DNA from: Hemileia vastatrix
Taxonomy: Eukaryota > Basidiomycota > Pucciniomycetes > Pucciniales > Zaghouaniaceae
Direction of reading: 5' to 3'
Length of the DNA stretch: 64,000 bases
Assembly (NCBI GenBank): GCA_030280995.1
Contig: JASXTE010000011.1
Location: forward strand, 7,819,501-7,883,500
In this document: positions 22,479 to 33,331 of the stretch, one piece after another
Layout of the letters: each line of letters opens with the position of its first letter
How positions within the stretch are numbered: the first letter of the stretch is position 1
The notes under the pieces: model-generated
What the model saw: only the letters and a program-made list of their open reading frames with translations
The model's database searches: none
Told to the model about the DNA's origin: nothing
Position numbers and translations under genes: made by a program

Positions 22479-23008
22479 TTTTTCTGGAAATGTGAATACC
22501 TCTTTAGAAGCTGCTTTAGAAGAACTTCCTGAAGCCTCTTTTTCAAACTCCAAACTAAAGCATCGAGCCTCAACTTCAATGAACTTGAACCATCTATTAA
22601 AACGTGGTAATACTTCAACAAGCTCATTTGGCTCCCTTGAGGATTATTTTGAAAAAAAAGATATAAGTAAGTTTTGTTTACTATATATCTTAATCATTAA
22701 CTCATTTATTTATTTATTTCAATTTAATTTTCTCAGCGAAATCAACTATTGCAAATAATGCCCTTGACTTTGAGAAGATGAAGTTTGATCATATGCTAAG
22801 GAAAGATCAGCAAGCCTTAGATTTGGAAGAAAAAAAATTTGAGGTAGAGCAGATGGAAAGAGTAAATGACCGTCAATTTCAAAGAGAAATGGCTACTTGT
22901 GAATTGGAAAAACAAGAGAGTTTTAAAAAAAAAGATTTCATTATGGAATGTGTTAAAAATGGCCAATCTTATGAGGACATTAAAAAATTACTTGACCTTT
23001 TCAATTGA
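22479..23008 (+). pseudogene. Harbinger B partner gene, C-terminal exons
   Basis: The last two exons of the SANT-like partner are present. The first starts after a CAG acceptor at 22478 and reads ELPEASFSNSKLKHRAS... to LEDYFEKKD; a 70-bp intron (22667-22736, GTAAGT...CTCAG) joins to KSTIANNALDFEKMKFD, a Lys/Glu-rich coiled coil, ending ECVKNGQSYEDIKKLLD. The end of the protein aligns with Harbinger A (IECVKANKSVEEI..LKKLLDD). No stop interrupts these exons. The N-terminal SANT exons are absent, so the gene is truncated at 5'. Confidence 0.65.
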
Positions 23009-23169
23009 TAAATTGTTTTTCTAGTTAATTTAATTTTGGTAATACTTTCTTATATGCTGACTTATAAAAGGAAAAGAATATAGTACGTTATTTTTGACAA
23101 AAATTTGAATGTATAATAAAAATTTTCTATCTTTACTTTCTAGTCAATAAGTTTGCTTATCTAAATTTT

Positions 23170-23345
23170 TCTAAGTCACCAATTTCACATGTCAGATTTA
23201 AAAAATTGGCAATGCCCTCCCCTGCATTTTATTGAAACAAGGGGTGGGTACCACCAAATTTTTCTAAGTCATCAATTTCACATGTCAGATTTAAAAAATT
23301 TGCAATACCCTCCCCTGCATTTTATTGAAGTAAAGGGTGAAATTC
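23170..23345. repeat. Harbinger B minisatellite, two units
   Basis: Two ~100-bp units with CACATGTCAGATTTAAAAAA, CCCTCCCCTGCATTTTATTG and AAGGGGTGGGTACC. They are homologous to the 7155-7580 array of Harbinger A in inverse orientation and at the same map position. Confidence 0.85.
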
Positions 23346-23379
23346 ATCAAAATACAATATAATTACATAAATTAATTAA

Positions 23380-23480
23380 TATATAAATAAGATATGTCAA
23401 GTATACTACTTTTAAAGTAATGACAATTCCTTAAGCCAAAATGCAGATCAAGTCTAGAAACTAGGTTCAATGCAAAGTAT
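23380..23480 (-). pseudogene. Harbinger B remnant of the passenger-gene tail
   Basis: The minus strand encodes SRLDLHFGLRNCHYFK, homologous to 7045-7095 in Harbinger A. It shows that the Tet-like gene or its downstream neighbour was present in the ancestor of both elements before B lost the middle. Confidence 0.6.
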
Positions 23481-23683
23481 TTTTTGAAGCAACTTATTTA
23501 AATAATACTTTATTAAATTAAGTTGATCAATAAAGATTGATTGACAATATTGCAATTCTTAAATACAATAATTTTATTAAAAAATTTCAGATTACATATA
23601 AAAAAAATCAGTGACTATTTCTATTACTTACAACTGTTTTTACAGAATTGAAAACTATGTTTCAGCTAATATTTTATGGAAGT

Positions 23684-23963
23684 GAACTCTGTTCTTCGCC
23701 CGAAGAACAGAGTTCATCCTCCTATTTTCACACTCTGTTTAAAAAGAATAAAATGACTTACCTGGAGAGATGAGTTTAGAAAAAAGAAATATAAGTGAAT
23801 GGAAGTGAACTCTGTTCTTCGCCCGAAGAACAGAGTTCATCCTCCTATTTTCACACTCTGTTTAAAAAGAATAAAATGACTTACCTGGAGAGATGAGTTG
23901 AGAAAAAAGAAATATAAGTGAATGGAAGTGAACTCTGTTCTTCGCCCGAAGAACAGAGGGGGT
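23684..23963. repeat. three 123-bp repeats, each with a perfect hairpin
   Basis: GAACTCTGTTCTTCG and its complement CGAAGAACAGAGTTC, separated by CC, form perfect arms at 23684-23715 and 23807-23838. A third copy begins at 23930 and is cut off after GAACAGAG. Between the hairpins lies a conserved ~90-bp spacer containing the complement of a CCAGGTAA splice-donor-like motif. Confidence 0.9.
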
Positions 23964-24101
23964 TAGAGGCGGGTTTGGTGGGGATTTGGAGGGAGGATTT
24001 GGGGGATTTGGTGGGGGGTGGAGTGGAATGAGGGGAAGATATGAGGAGACCAAGAAGGGGGAGAAAGGGAGAGATGAGACCAAAGAGGGAGAAAAGGGAG
24101 G

Positions 24102-24632
24102 TTAGAGTGAGCCAAGGAGGGGTGAATGAGGCAGCCAAAGGGGGGAAAAGGGGGATGATTCCAAGGAGTTGATGGCAGTGATACATCGTTTGGTATAAGT
24201 GTTAACTGAACCATACCCTAAATCAAAGACATTTTCTAAACGTTTCAAAGCGGCTCCATTACCATTTGAACCCAAACGGCATAGTGTGATGGCCAATTGA
24301 ATTGAAGGATGTCGTTGTTCTTTTTGAGAATTATTGTGAAATATGGGATGATCCTGAATAAGCTCAAGCAATTTAAGGAAAAATTCCTGAGAAGTCCTGA
24401 ACAGCTGTCTAAAGCTGGGTGTAGATAGGTTAAGAAGTGTTTGGATGGTGTACTTGGGGGTATGAAGTACTTGAGGCTTTCTGGGAAGAAGGTAACGTTT
24501 CCTGGCCATTTTTGATAAAACGACAAAATCTTCTTCTAGATCAGAATCGGAATCAGAGTCCAAGAGCAGTTCAAGCGCCATGAAAGTCATTGCTTTATGT
24601 AATTTATCATGATTTGAAAGTGAGGAAGGCAT
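24102..24632 (-). pseudogene. Harbinger B transposase, N-terminal fragment
   Basis: It starts MPSSLSNHDKLHKAM, then an SDSDSDLEED acidic stretch, a basic ARKRYLLPRKP stretch, and the helical block FRTSQEFFLKLLELIQDHP...LGSNGNGAALKRLENVF. This aligns with the N-terminal part of the Harbinger A transposase and is uninterrupted here. The similarity stops after TKRCITAINSLESS; the following residues come from unrelated pyrimidine-rich sequence, so no DDE domain remains. Confidence 0.8.
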
Positions 24633-24941
24633 GACTCTTATATGATATGATATGAAGATGTAAGTGATGTACGATGTTTTGAGTTATGAAGTGTTATTCT
24701 GCGGAGTGCTGCGTATGAATGGGATGATGCTGACAAATCAGTGAAATGGGACTTGATGGTGAAATCAGCACTTTTGGTTGAGAAAGTGCGGATTTGAGTG
24801 AAATAAGTGACTTATTTCATTTTGAAATCCACCAGTATTGGGGCTATTGTGTTTTGGAAATCTGCACTTATTTAAGTGCGGATTTGGTCAAATTTAAGTG
24901 CGGATTTGTAAGTGCGGATTTGCCAGAACTGACACCCCCTA

Positions 24942-25967
24942 ATGGGTGTTGATTCTGACTCTGAGGAGAATGTCCCTTTGGCTTCATTTCCAAATCCTGC
25001 TGGAGTTAGAGGGTCTGTTGAGGGATCTGGTTTGGTTCCTGTTGGTGGTTCTGGTCCTCAAGAATCTTCTAGGACCAAGGTGGTGAAGCCAAGGGCTCAA
25101 TTTGAGAGGCCAGTGGTTTCTGGTCAATCTAATGTTATGGATTCTGTTCTGGAAAGGATGAATCAGGGTCAGGTTTCCCTTTCTTATGGGGAATTGTATG
25201 CTATCAGTCCTGGGTTGGCTGATAGACAAAAAAGGTTGTTGACCAGGAGAAGAGTGTCTTCTGGGGAAGTAGAATACATATGTGATTCTACTGAAAAGTA
25301 TGGTGAGGGGTTGGAAACTCATTTTTCTGCTCCTCTGGGATATGTCAATGTCACTTTGAATGGCAGGGAGGCTAGGGCATTTGTAGATTCAGGTTCTAAG
25401 ATTAACTTGATTTCTTTGTTTGAGGCTACTCATCTGGGCCTCCCCATCAAAACTGGTATTGGTGGTCATGTCACTGAATTGGTTGGAACTTTCAAATTCG
25501 TGAAGTTAGATGTTGGTGGAGCCTCAGGGATGGCTCATTTTTATATTGCTAAAGGAACAGTTATAGCTGTTTTGGGTGGGCCATTCTTGATTGATTTTCA
25601 GGCAAAAATTGGTTATCAGTTTGACCTTGGGATCAGTTTGAAGTTGACTGGTGAAGATGAGAGAGGACTTCACATGAGGTTATCATCTCCTGGAGATGAT
25701 GGTTGGGAAACTAGGCCTGGTTTGTCTTCCATGTGTCAATACATGGATTTTTGTAGGAGAAGAAGAGATGTGGGTGCTGCCTCTTGTTTTTTAGAGCGCA
25801 GCTCAGGCTCTAGTGAGGGTCTGTCTTTTTTAGAGTGATGAGGGCTTATCACCCTAGTGCTACAACCTCTCCCCAAGATGAGGAAATCCCAGGTTGTAGT
25901 AGGTCAGCTCCCTTGGAGATGTACCAAGTGTATTTTCAAGCTTCTCTTTTTAATTTTTCTCTTCTCT
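24942..25967 (+). pseudogene. Gyp2 protease region
   Basis: Aspartic protease of the gag-protease polyprotein. Visible features are an acidic DSDSEEN start, FERPVVSGQSN, then the catalytic FVDSGSKINLI (about 25380-25410), GGPFLIDFQAKIGYQF and GWETRPGLSS. The frame to 25838 is open. The tail found in Gyp3 (TTSPQDEEIPGCSRSAPLE) continues here in another frame (25855-25967), so a shift lies near 25830. The gag portion is missing because of the junction with Harbinger B. Confidence 0.8.
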
Positions 25968-26047
25968 GAATGTATTCTTCAAGTTATTTATCAAGTCTCT
26001 TTTCTCTCTCAATATTCTCAATTATTTTTAACTCAAGTTCAAAAATG

Positions 26048-26590
26048 AATATTGGTTATATATCTTTATTGAAAGATATACGGAAAAGCTTTGGGGTGGT
26101 GAGATTGGGTCTAAAAGTAAGTCCTCCCAATAGTGCACCGCTAGGGTTTCTTCTACACCTTTCAAAAACATTACCTGGGCCACACCTGTGAGCATTGGGG
26201 AAACCCCTGGTTATTTTTGTAGGTCAGAAGAAAACTCAAGAAAATAAAATAAAAATTTCAAGATAATTCAAGAAAATCAAGAAAAAAATCTGAAGATAAT
26301 GAAGAAAGAAGATCATCAAGATCAATTTTTGGGCCTCCAGCAAGAGGATAAACTGCTCTATTTAAGAAGAGTGTATTATGAAGATGAATCAAGATTTGAA
26401 GATTTGGAAGATGGAAGTGGAGATGGAGATTTGGAATTGCGGAAAAGTTTTGGAGTGGTGAGATTGGGGTCTAAAAGTAAGTCCTCCAAATTGTGCACCG
26501 CTAGGGTTTCTTCTACACCTTTAAAAAACATTACCTGGGCCACACATGTGAGAAATGGGGAAACCCTTGGTTTTTGTTCCAGGTCTGGTG
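26048..26590 (+). repeat. direct duplication in the Gyp2 protease-pol linker
   Basis: About 150 bp at 26065-26215 is repeated at 26430-26590 (GTGGTGAGATTGGG..., GCTAGGGTTTCTTCTACACC, AACATTACCTGGGCCACAC). Gyp3 has the same duplication (51850-52010 and 52315-52470), so it predates both copies. The downstream unit is in frame in pol (SSTPLKNITWATHV). Confidence 0.85.
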
Positions 26591-29500
26591 ATGAAGAATT
26601 CCTGAATATCCCTCAAGTTGAAGGTGGAGCCACAAAGTATAAGAAGGTGGCACAGAAGATTAGGCCTGTCAATGAGCCTATGCCTGTGGGATTGAATCCT
26701 CCGCTGAAGAGACCTCCATTGTCAAGAGATCTGTACTGTACTCCTTTGGTGAAGAATCCTCCAGACTTTTTAGAGACAGCTAGGGTGACTGTGGAAAGGT
26801 TGAAAGTTGTTAATTTTGGTGCTGATGGGTGGTTTTCTGAAGAAGAAAAGAAGTTGTTGTTGCACGTTATTGTGCTAAGGGAAAAAGCTGTGGCATTTGC
26901 TGAGGAGGAAAGGGGTGTATTGAAACACTCTTATGGGGAACCTTACTTGATTCCTGTGGTTTGTCATGAACCTTGGCAAATAAAACCTATTCCAATTCCA
27001 GCTGCTATCAGAGAGTATTTTGTGGAGATTGTTAGGGAGAGAGTCAGGACTGGGTTATACGAAAAATCAACATCCAGTTACTCAAGTCCAGTTTTCTGTG
27101 TAAAGAAGCAGAATGGAAAGTTGAGGGTTGTTCATGATCTTAGAGCCTTGAATAGAGTCACAATCAAGAATTCTGATATGCCACCAAGTTCAGAGGATTT
27201 TGTTGAAGCTTTTTCTGGAAGGGTGTGTTTGGATTGGGTGATATTATGGGTGGCTATGATGAAAGGGAACTCCATGAGGATTCAAGGCCTCTCACAACTT
27301 TTGAGACTCGTTTGAAAAGACTTCAGCTCACTAGGTTTTCTCAAGGAGCAACTAATTCAGTGGCAGTTTATCAAGCACAGATGGCTTGGATTTTGCAGGA
27401 TGAGGTCCCTAATCATCCTGGTATTTTCATTGATGATGGTGGAATTAAAGGACCATCCACTGATTATGGTAATGTGGTGCTGAAAGAGAATCCTGGTATA
27501 AGGAGGTTTGTTTGGGAATATGCAAAAACTCTAGAGAGAGTGTTGTTTAGGATTGAAGAGGCTGGTTTGACCATTTCTGGGTCAAAATTCTGTTGTTGTG
27601 TTCCTGCTTTGGAAATTCTGGGTCACGTGGTATGTAGAGAAGGAAGGATTATGGCAAAGAAAAAGATTAATAAAATTCAGTCATGGCCAAGGCCTAAAAA
27701 TACAGCTGAAGTCAGGGGATTTTTGGGTGTGTGTGTTTATGTCAGGATTTTTATTAAGGATTTTTCTTTGTTGGCTTCACCTTTAAGGAGGCTGACCAGG
27801 AAAGATGCAGATTGTGAATGGACTGAAGAGTGTGAAGAGGCTTTTCAGAAGTTGAAGAAGGTGGTTGGTGAAGATATTGTCCTTCACAAATTGGATTATG
27901 GTGTTGATGCTTTTATCTAGAAGTGAACTCAAGCTATATTGCTGCTGGTGCTGTTTTGTCTCTGGAAGATAAAACTGGGAGGGTCAGACCTCTAAGGTAT
28001 GAGTCTGTGGTGTTGAATGTAGTGGAATCTAGGTATACTCAGCCTAAGTTGGAATTGTGTGGTGTAGCCAAATTTTTGAAGAAGCTACAAACTGTTTTGT
28101 GGGGGAAGCATTTTGGGCTGCAGGTGGATGCAAAATCTCTGGTTCAGATGATCAACACACCTAGTTTTCCAAATGCTCCAATGACTAGGTGGGTGGCATT
28201 TATTCAACATTTTTCTTTTGACCTGGTACACAAACCCGGCAAAACTTTTACAATGCCTGATGGATTATCAAGGAGGCCATCTACAGATGAGGATTCTAAT
28301 TCTGAAGAGTTTGATGAAGATGTTCCAGTGGTTAGGGCCAGCACAAAGGGTGCTGAAGATTTTTCTCTCCTCACCCATGAGGCTAAACTGGATGATTGTT
28401 CTGACCTCCCCCAAGAGGATAAACTGGCTGGATCTGATCTTGATTCTGGTGATCAGAATGTTTTTGTTGATGAAGATGGAGTTGTTGTTTGGGACAGCTC
28501 AAAGTTGTGTAATGGTGTCTTTGTTAGTGAACTGGATTCTCATAAGATTCAGTGGAAGAAGAAGGATGCACCAAAATTTAAAGATTGGTGTCCTGGTTGG
28601 GCTGGTCAATTGGCTCATGTTTACACTGGTGATTTTGATGACAGGGTTGTTCCCTTGGATGTTGTTTTGTTGGATCTTGAAGATGAGACCTGGGGTCAGT
28701 CTGGGTTTTATTTTACTATGGTGGGATTTCTGTTGACCTTGGAGAGGCCAGATAGTTGTGATGATGATACTTGGCTGGCAATCAAGAAGAAGAGTCCTGG
28801 ATTCTATGTGTCAGGAAGAAGGCTGATGAGAAGGAGACATCCTAATCCGCAAGTTGTGGTGACTCAGAAGAAGGGTCAAGAAGTTGTGTTGAAGTCTTTG
28901 CATGAAGACCTTAGTCATAGAGGCTTTGGGGAGACTTATGAAAGAGTAGCAGACAGATTTTGGTGGCCAGGTATGAAGTTGGCTGTGCAGTGTTGAGTTC
29001 AATCTTGTGAAGATTGTCAAAGAAGAAGTCATTTAAAACCTAAAGTGGTTGGCTGTGCTACTGGTGAATCAACTGTGTTTGGAAGAGTCAGTCTGGATGC
29101 TGTCCATATTAAAGAGGGCAGGTATAAATACTTGATTGTTGCTAGGGATGATTTGTCTGGTTGGGTTGAGGCAGTTCCTCTGGTTAATTTGACTGCCAAG
29201 AACATTGCAGAATTTCTATAGAAAGAGTGGATTTATAGATATGGGTTGATGAAGTTGGTGACTGTTGATGGTGGGCCAGAGTTTGGGGCTGAATTTAAAG
29301 AAGCTGTGGCAAGTGTTGGTTTTAAAGTTAAAGTAGCAACACCCTATTATCCTGAAGCTGAAAGCATGGTTGAAAGAGGCCATCAAGTTATCAAGAATGC
29401 TTTGATGAAAATGTGTGGAGATAGTGCTGAAAAGGGGAGGAATTATTTACCCTTGGTTTTATTTGCTGAAAGGGTCATTGTGAAGAGGACAACTGGCTAT

Positions 29501-29962
29501 TCTACTTATTAATTAATGTTTGGTCAGAAAGTGGTTCTGCTAATGGACTTAGAAGCTGTATCCTATCTTGGAATTGATTGGGATGATGTGCACTCAACAG
29601 AAGATTTGCTCTGTGCCAGGATGCAACAGTTGGAAGGTAGAGAGGAATGTCAGGAGAAGGCATACTCTAGAATGATGAAGATAAGAAATCAATCAGTCAG
29701 ATACTGGGACAAGAAGTTGGCTCATAGACTCAGGAATCCCTTGAAACCTGGTTGTTTGGTTTTGGTTTATAATAGAAATTTGGAGAGTCAGTGGGGAAAG
29801 ATGTTTGCTGACAGATGGAATGGACCTTACAGAGTCATATCTCAGGTGTCTGGAGATTCTTATGTTTTGGAAGAGTTGGATGGTGCAGTCTTAAAGAAGA
29901 GAGTGGATGCAGATCAGGTGAAGAGATTTTATCCCAGAGGCACAAGACATGAAGAAGATTGA
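26299..29962 (+). pseudogene. Gyp2 pol: RT, RNase H, integrase
   Basis: Same domain order as GypA pol, plus strand. An N-terminal linker carries an in-frame M1 hairpin (LQQEDKL at about 26336). RT has LRVVHDLRALNR, GDIMGGYDE, FSQGATNS and FIDDGGIKGP (about 27427). In RNase H the first acidic residue reads VNSS in place of VDSS in the other copies, so the catalytic Asp is lost. Integrase has HEDLSHRG, CEDC, LDAVHIKEG, VDGGPEF and ESMVERGH. Breaks are shifts near 27225 and 27915, TGA for Trp at about 28996, TAG near 29220 and TAA at about 29512. The C-terminal frame is open to 29962. Confidence 0.9.
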
Positions 29963-31035
29963 CTCCGCAATGAGAATAAACAATGGAACTTTCTTTAAAT
30001 TTTGGATTTTGGTGTTGCAGAGCAACTTTTGTGTTGGAAACATTTGTTGGAGGGTACCCATGGGTGGGGCCTCTAGATTTTGCCTTGGCAAGTGTGGGGG
30101 TGACTGATGGGCTGGCTGCTCTATCAACAGTTACCCCAGATTATCTGTTTCCAACCCCTTCTCTTAATTTGGCTGAACCCTAGTATTGGTTTCTTTTCAC
30201 AGGTTTTAGTCCTCTATGACTTTAAACTGGAAATTCCTTTGGTCTTCAAGTTCCGGACTCTTCACTTTTATTGGTTTTTGTTTATTGTGTTGGATGTTGT
30301 GTTTTGTTTGTTAGAAGGTACCCAGGGGGCTTCTAGATTTTATTTTGGCAAGTGTGGGGGTAACTGATGAGCTGGCTTCTCTGTAAAACAGTTACCCCAG
30401 AATGTCTTTTTCAAGTCTTTTCTTTGTCCTAGTTGAATTCTATTTCTTTTGTTATTATTCAGGCTTCTAGTCCACTATGAATTTAAACTGGATTGCCTTG
30501 GATTTCTTTTGGTACTTTTGGATTGGTGGTGAATCACTGGTGGTCTCCCATCATTTTTACTTAATGGAGGGAGCCCACCCAGTGATCATTTCTATGGATA
30601 GGACTTTCACTTACTGGACCTTCTCTGAATCTGGACCATCTATGGAGCTGGACTGTCTTTGAATTTTTAGTTATGTTTTTGCTAGATAGTAGTTTTAGAT
30701 TATTTTCTTTTTTTCTTTTTTTCTTTTAATTCTTTTTTGGGGGTTGTTTAAAATTATAAAATCAAAAATATAGGGTGTTACCACATCAAGGTTACCTGGA
30801 TGTGGGTAAGAATTGGTGGGGAAAGGCTCATCAATTGGCTGGGCAATGCTATTTTCTTTTTTTATTTATTTCATTTATTTCTGTCTTTCATTTTTTATTA
30901 TTTTCTTTAAATTTTAAATTTTTATCGTTAATCATTTAAAATATTTAATTGTGTATCCACATCAAGGTGCACTTGGATGTGGGTAAGGTATCTGGGGATC
31001 AGCTCATCAATTGGCTGGGGGATACCAATTGTTTT
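29960..31035 (+). other. Gyp2 structured 3' block
   Basis: In order after the pol stop: an M1 copy (CTCCGCAATGAG, 29964); M4 at 30096-30136 (GGGGTGACT/AGTTACCCC); M1 at 30212; M4 at 30356-30395; M1 at 30469; M2 at 30531-30588 (TCACTGGTGGTCTCCC/GGGAGCCCACCCAGTGA); M3 at 30780-30855 and again at 30953-31030 (CCACATC/GATGTGG, then stems around GCTCATCAATTGGC). The same order is seen in Gyp3 and, with fewer copies, GypA. Confidence 0.8.
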
Positions 31036-31216
31036 ATAGTTATTTAGTTCATATTATTTTATTTATTTCATTTTAATTTTATTTTTAAATATTCTTATGA
31101 TTAGTAGTTTAGTAAAGATAACAGTTAAAAAATAAAATTCTGAAATTATTTCTTTATTATTGCTTTATTATTATTATTAATTGTATTCTTTTAATTTGTT
31201 ATTGTGTTGCAGGAGC

Positions 31217-32745
31217 TCATTGTCTGGATGATGAAGCTTCTGGAGGCTGGTCTGTATTGTGTTGTCGTTTTTGCTTTTTGTTGGGATTGTGGGAAGCGTG
31301 GTGATCTTTGAAGTGGATCCTTCTGGAAATATGGTACTGGTTGTAATGGGCAGGAATCGGATTAGAAGGAAGTTCAGAGGAGGAAGAAGAAGAGGCAAGA
31401 ATGGAGTGCTGCAAGGTGTGCTTAATAATCCTAGACATCTTCCAGTGGTCCTCCAACAGTCGCTTTCTCAGGTATTTCTCAAAGTCATTTAAAGGTCCAT
31501 GGAGGGCGAAGGCTTTCAGCATGTTAGAACACATGGTGCTGAGGTGTTGCTTCATGTCTCCATAATCCAAGGTAATGAAGTTTCAAGAGGTTGGCCAACT
31601 CCAATAGTAGATTCAAGGGGAGGGGTGCCAACTAGAAAAGAAGAATTGGATCAGTAATTATTTTTGGTTGCTGAAGAAATGGGATGAATTAATTTGGTAC
31701 TTACAGATTGAGAGCTCATCAAATTTGTAAGTGGCTGGGATTTGGACTTCTGAAGATTTTGAAAGGCTGATAGTTTGAGGATCAATCAGGTGGAGATATG
31801 TATTCTCTTGGTCTTCCTCTGAAAGGTTTTTAGAAGGTGAACTAGGAGGCTGATGTTCCTGGGGCCTAGTTGGAGAAGCAGGGTTGTTGTTGTTGTTGTT
31901 AATATTTTGGTCGGTTTCAGCTGGATGAGGTGCTGGTGATGGAGTACCAGGGTTGTTATAGGATGGAGAAGGAGAGGGTGATCTGGATGGAGCTCTTGAA
32001 GGAATAGAACTGTCAGAAGAATAGTTGGCTGGCAGAGGAGAGGTGTAGTTTCTTTGCCTTAACCGGGGGTGAAGTTGTTGCTTTGGTGCTGTGTTGGGGG
32101 CTCTGGTGCCTTCCTGAAGTTTTTTGGCAGGTCTCTTAGAATTTTGGGAAATTTTGGAATTTTTTGACCTTGGAAAGGTTGGCTGCATTGCTCTGGGAGC
32201 AGTGGGAGGTGGTTTCTTAGAATGGTTTTTATTGGTTGGAGGAATTTGGCTGTTTTCTGGTGGTTTTTGGAAGTTTTGAGCCAGATTTTCACTGTCTAGT
32301 GAGACGGGCGGGCCGCCTTGACGCTGTCTAGCAGCCTAGGAGCTGATTTTGAAGCTTTTGAAGCTGGATTAGCAGAGATAAAAGCTGCTTCTTGGGGAGC
32401 TAAGGCTGGTCTATTAAAAAGAGTTCTGGAAGCTGAGTTCCCGGATCTTCTGGAAGGTGCTGAGGATAAAGACGAAGAGGATGGACCAAGATCTGGGGAT
32501 CTGGTAGGGGATCTTGAAAGGTATTTATGAGAAGGTGAAGGAGGAGGAGTAGGGTAGTTTGTGTCTCTGTCACATTTCTTCTTCTTGGAGTAGAAAGAGT
32601 CACAGGCCTTGTTGTAGAGTTTGGCTTCAGGAGTTGGAAGAATGAATGTGCAAGGTCTGCACATGTGAATGCACTGCTTGCAGGCATAGTCCTTGGGAGC
32701 AGTGAAGCAAGGAAGGTTAGAAGGGTCAACATCAGGAGATCTGGA
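31217..32745 (-). pseudogene. Gyp2 antisense gene 1 (Zn2Cys6-like, HGP tail)
   Basis: Opposite strand to pol. The N-terminus reads ACKQCIHMCRPCTF..., i.e. C-x2-C-x6-C-x15-C-x2-F-x6-C: the fungal Zn2Cys6 spacing with the fifth Cys replaced by Phe. A long Ser/Pro-rich linker with SHKYLSRSPTRSPDLG follows, then a 73-bp intron (31632-31704, GTAAGT...TAG) and exon 2 with helical MLKAFALHGPLNDFEKYLRK and HWKMSRIIKH. The start codon seen in Gyp3 is ATT here (about 32745), and exon 1 changes frame near 32295 and 32190. The protein pairs with Gyp3 58798-60380. Confidence 0.7.
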
Positions 32746-32887
32746 AATGATGTGTGGTGAGGAGAGGATGAAGAAAGAGATAAGAAGAAGGTTTTTGTCA
32801 GTGGTTGTGTAGATGATGAAGTGAAAAGTGGAAGTTCAGCAGACTGGCTGTGGCTGTATTCTGCATTGAATTGACTGGGTCTTTTCT

Positions 32888-33275
32888 ATGCAAATTTGAA
32901 GTCCCTCAAAACTTTAAACTTAAAAGTAGTCCCCCAAGACTTTAAACTGAGGATTTTTGAAGGTGTAGTCCCCTAAGACTATAAACTGAGGAATGGGTTT
33001 TGTTGTTGGAGTTGGTTTGAAAGATTGGAAGAGGGTATCCACAGGGGGAGCCTCTGAATTTAGCAAAGGAAAGTTTGGGGGTAATTGATGGGCTGGAAGC
33101 TCTATTCACAACTACCCCAGAATGTTAGTTTTTTCTCTGTGTCTTAATGTGGTTGATCTTTGGTTCTGGGTTTATGATTTAGGTTTTGAGTCCCCCAAGA
33201 CTATAAACTGAGGGTTTTTTTGAGTCCCCCAAGACTATAAAGTGAGGATGGTCCCCCAAGACTTAAAACTGAGGG
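32888..33275 (+). repeat. Gyp2 M1 hairpin array and M4
   Basis: Six to seven copies of AGTCCCCCAAGACTATAAACTGAGG type (32911, 32931, 32967, 33189, 33222 and 33249), stem AGTC/GACT, between the two antisense genes. An M4 hairpin lies at 33077-33119 (GGGGTAATTG/CAACTACCCC, one mismatch). Confidence 0.85.
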
Positions 33276-33331
33276 TTTTTGTGGCTACATCCTATAGTGG
33301 TTGTGGTCAATTTTTCTTTTCTGAATCAAGA

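Larger units (their letters stand above)
22116..24939 (-). mobile_element. Harbinger B: internally deleted Harbinger-like element
   Basis: Excellent terminal inverted repeats: GGGGGTGTCAGTTCTGGC at 22116, followed by AAATCCGCACTTA, and the exact inverse ending at 24939. Subterminal AAATC(C/A)GCACTTA repeats occur three to four times on each side. TA flanks both ends. The gene order mirrors Harbinger A in reverse: SANT-like gene tail (plus, 22479-23008), minisatellite, passenger tail (minus, 23380-23480), transposase N-terminus (minus, 24102-24632). Most of the transposase and oxygenase is missing. Confidence 0.85.

Noticed and set aside
23862..24214. Overlapping Pro-rich ORFs on the minus strand of Harbinger B
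   Set aside because: Translations of the pyrimidine-rich block that replaced the transposase C-terminus; no conserved protein features.
32318..32530. Plus-strand ORF (70 residues)
   Set aside because: It is the reverse-frame shadow of Gyp2 antisense gene 1, which has a homologue in Gyp3 on the minus strand.
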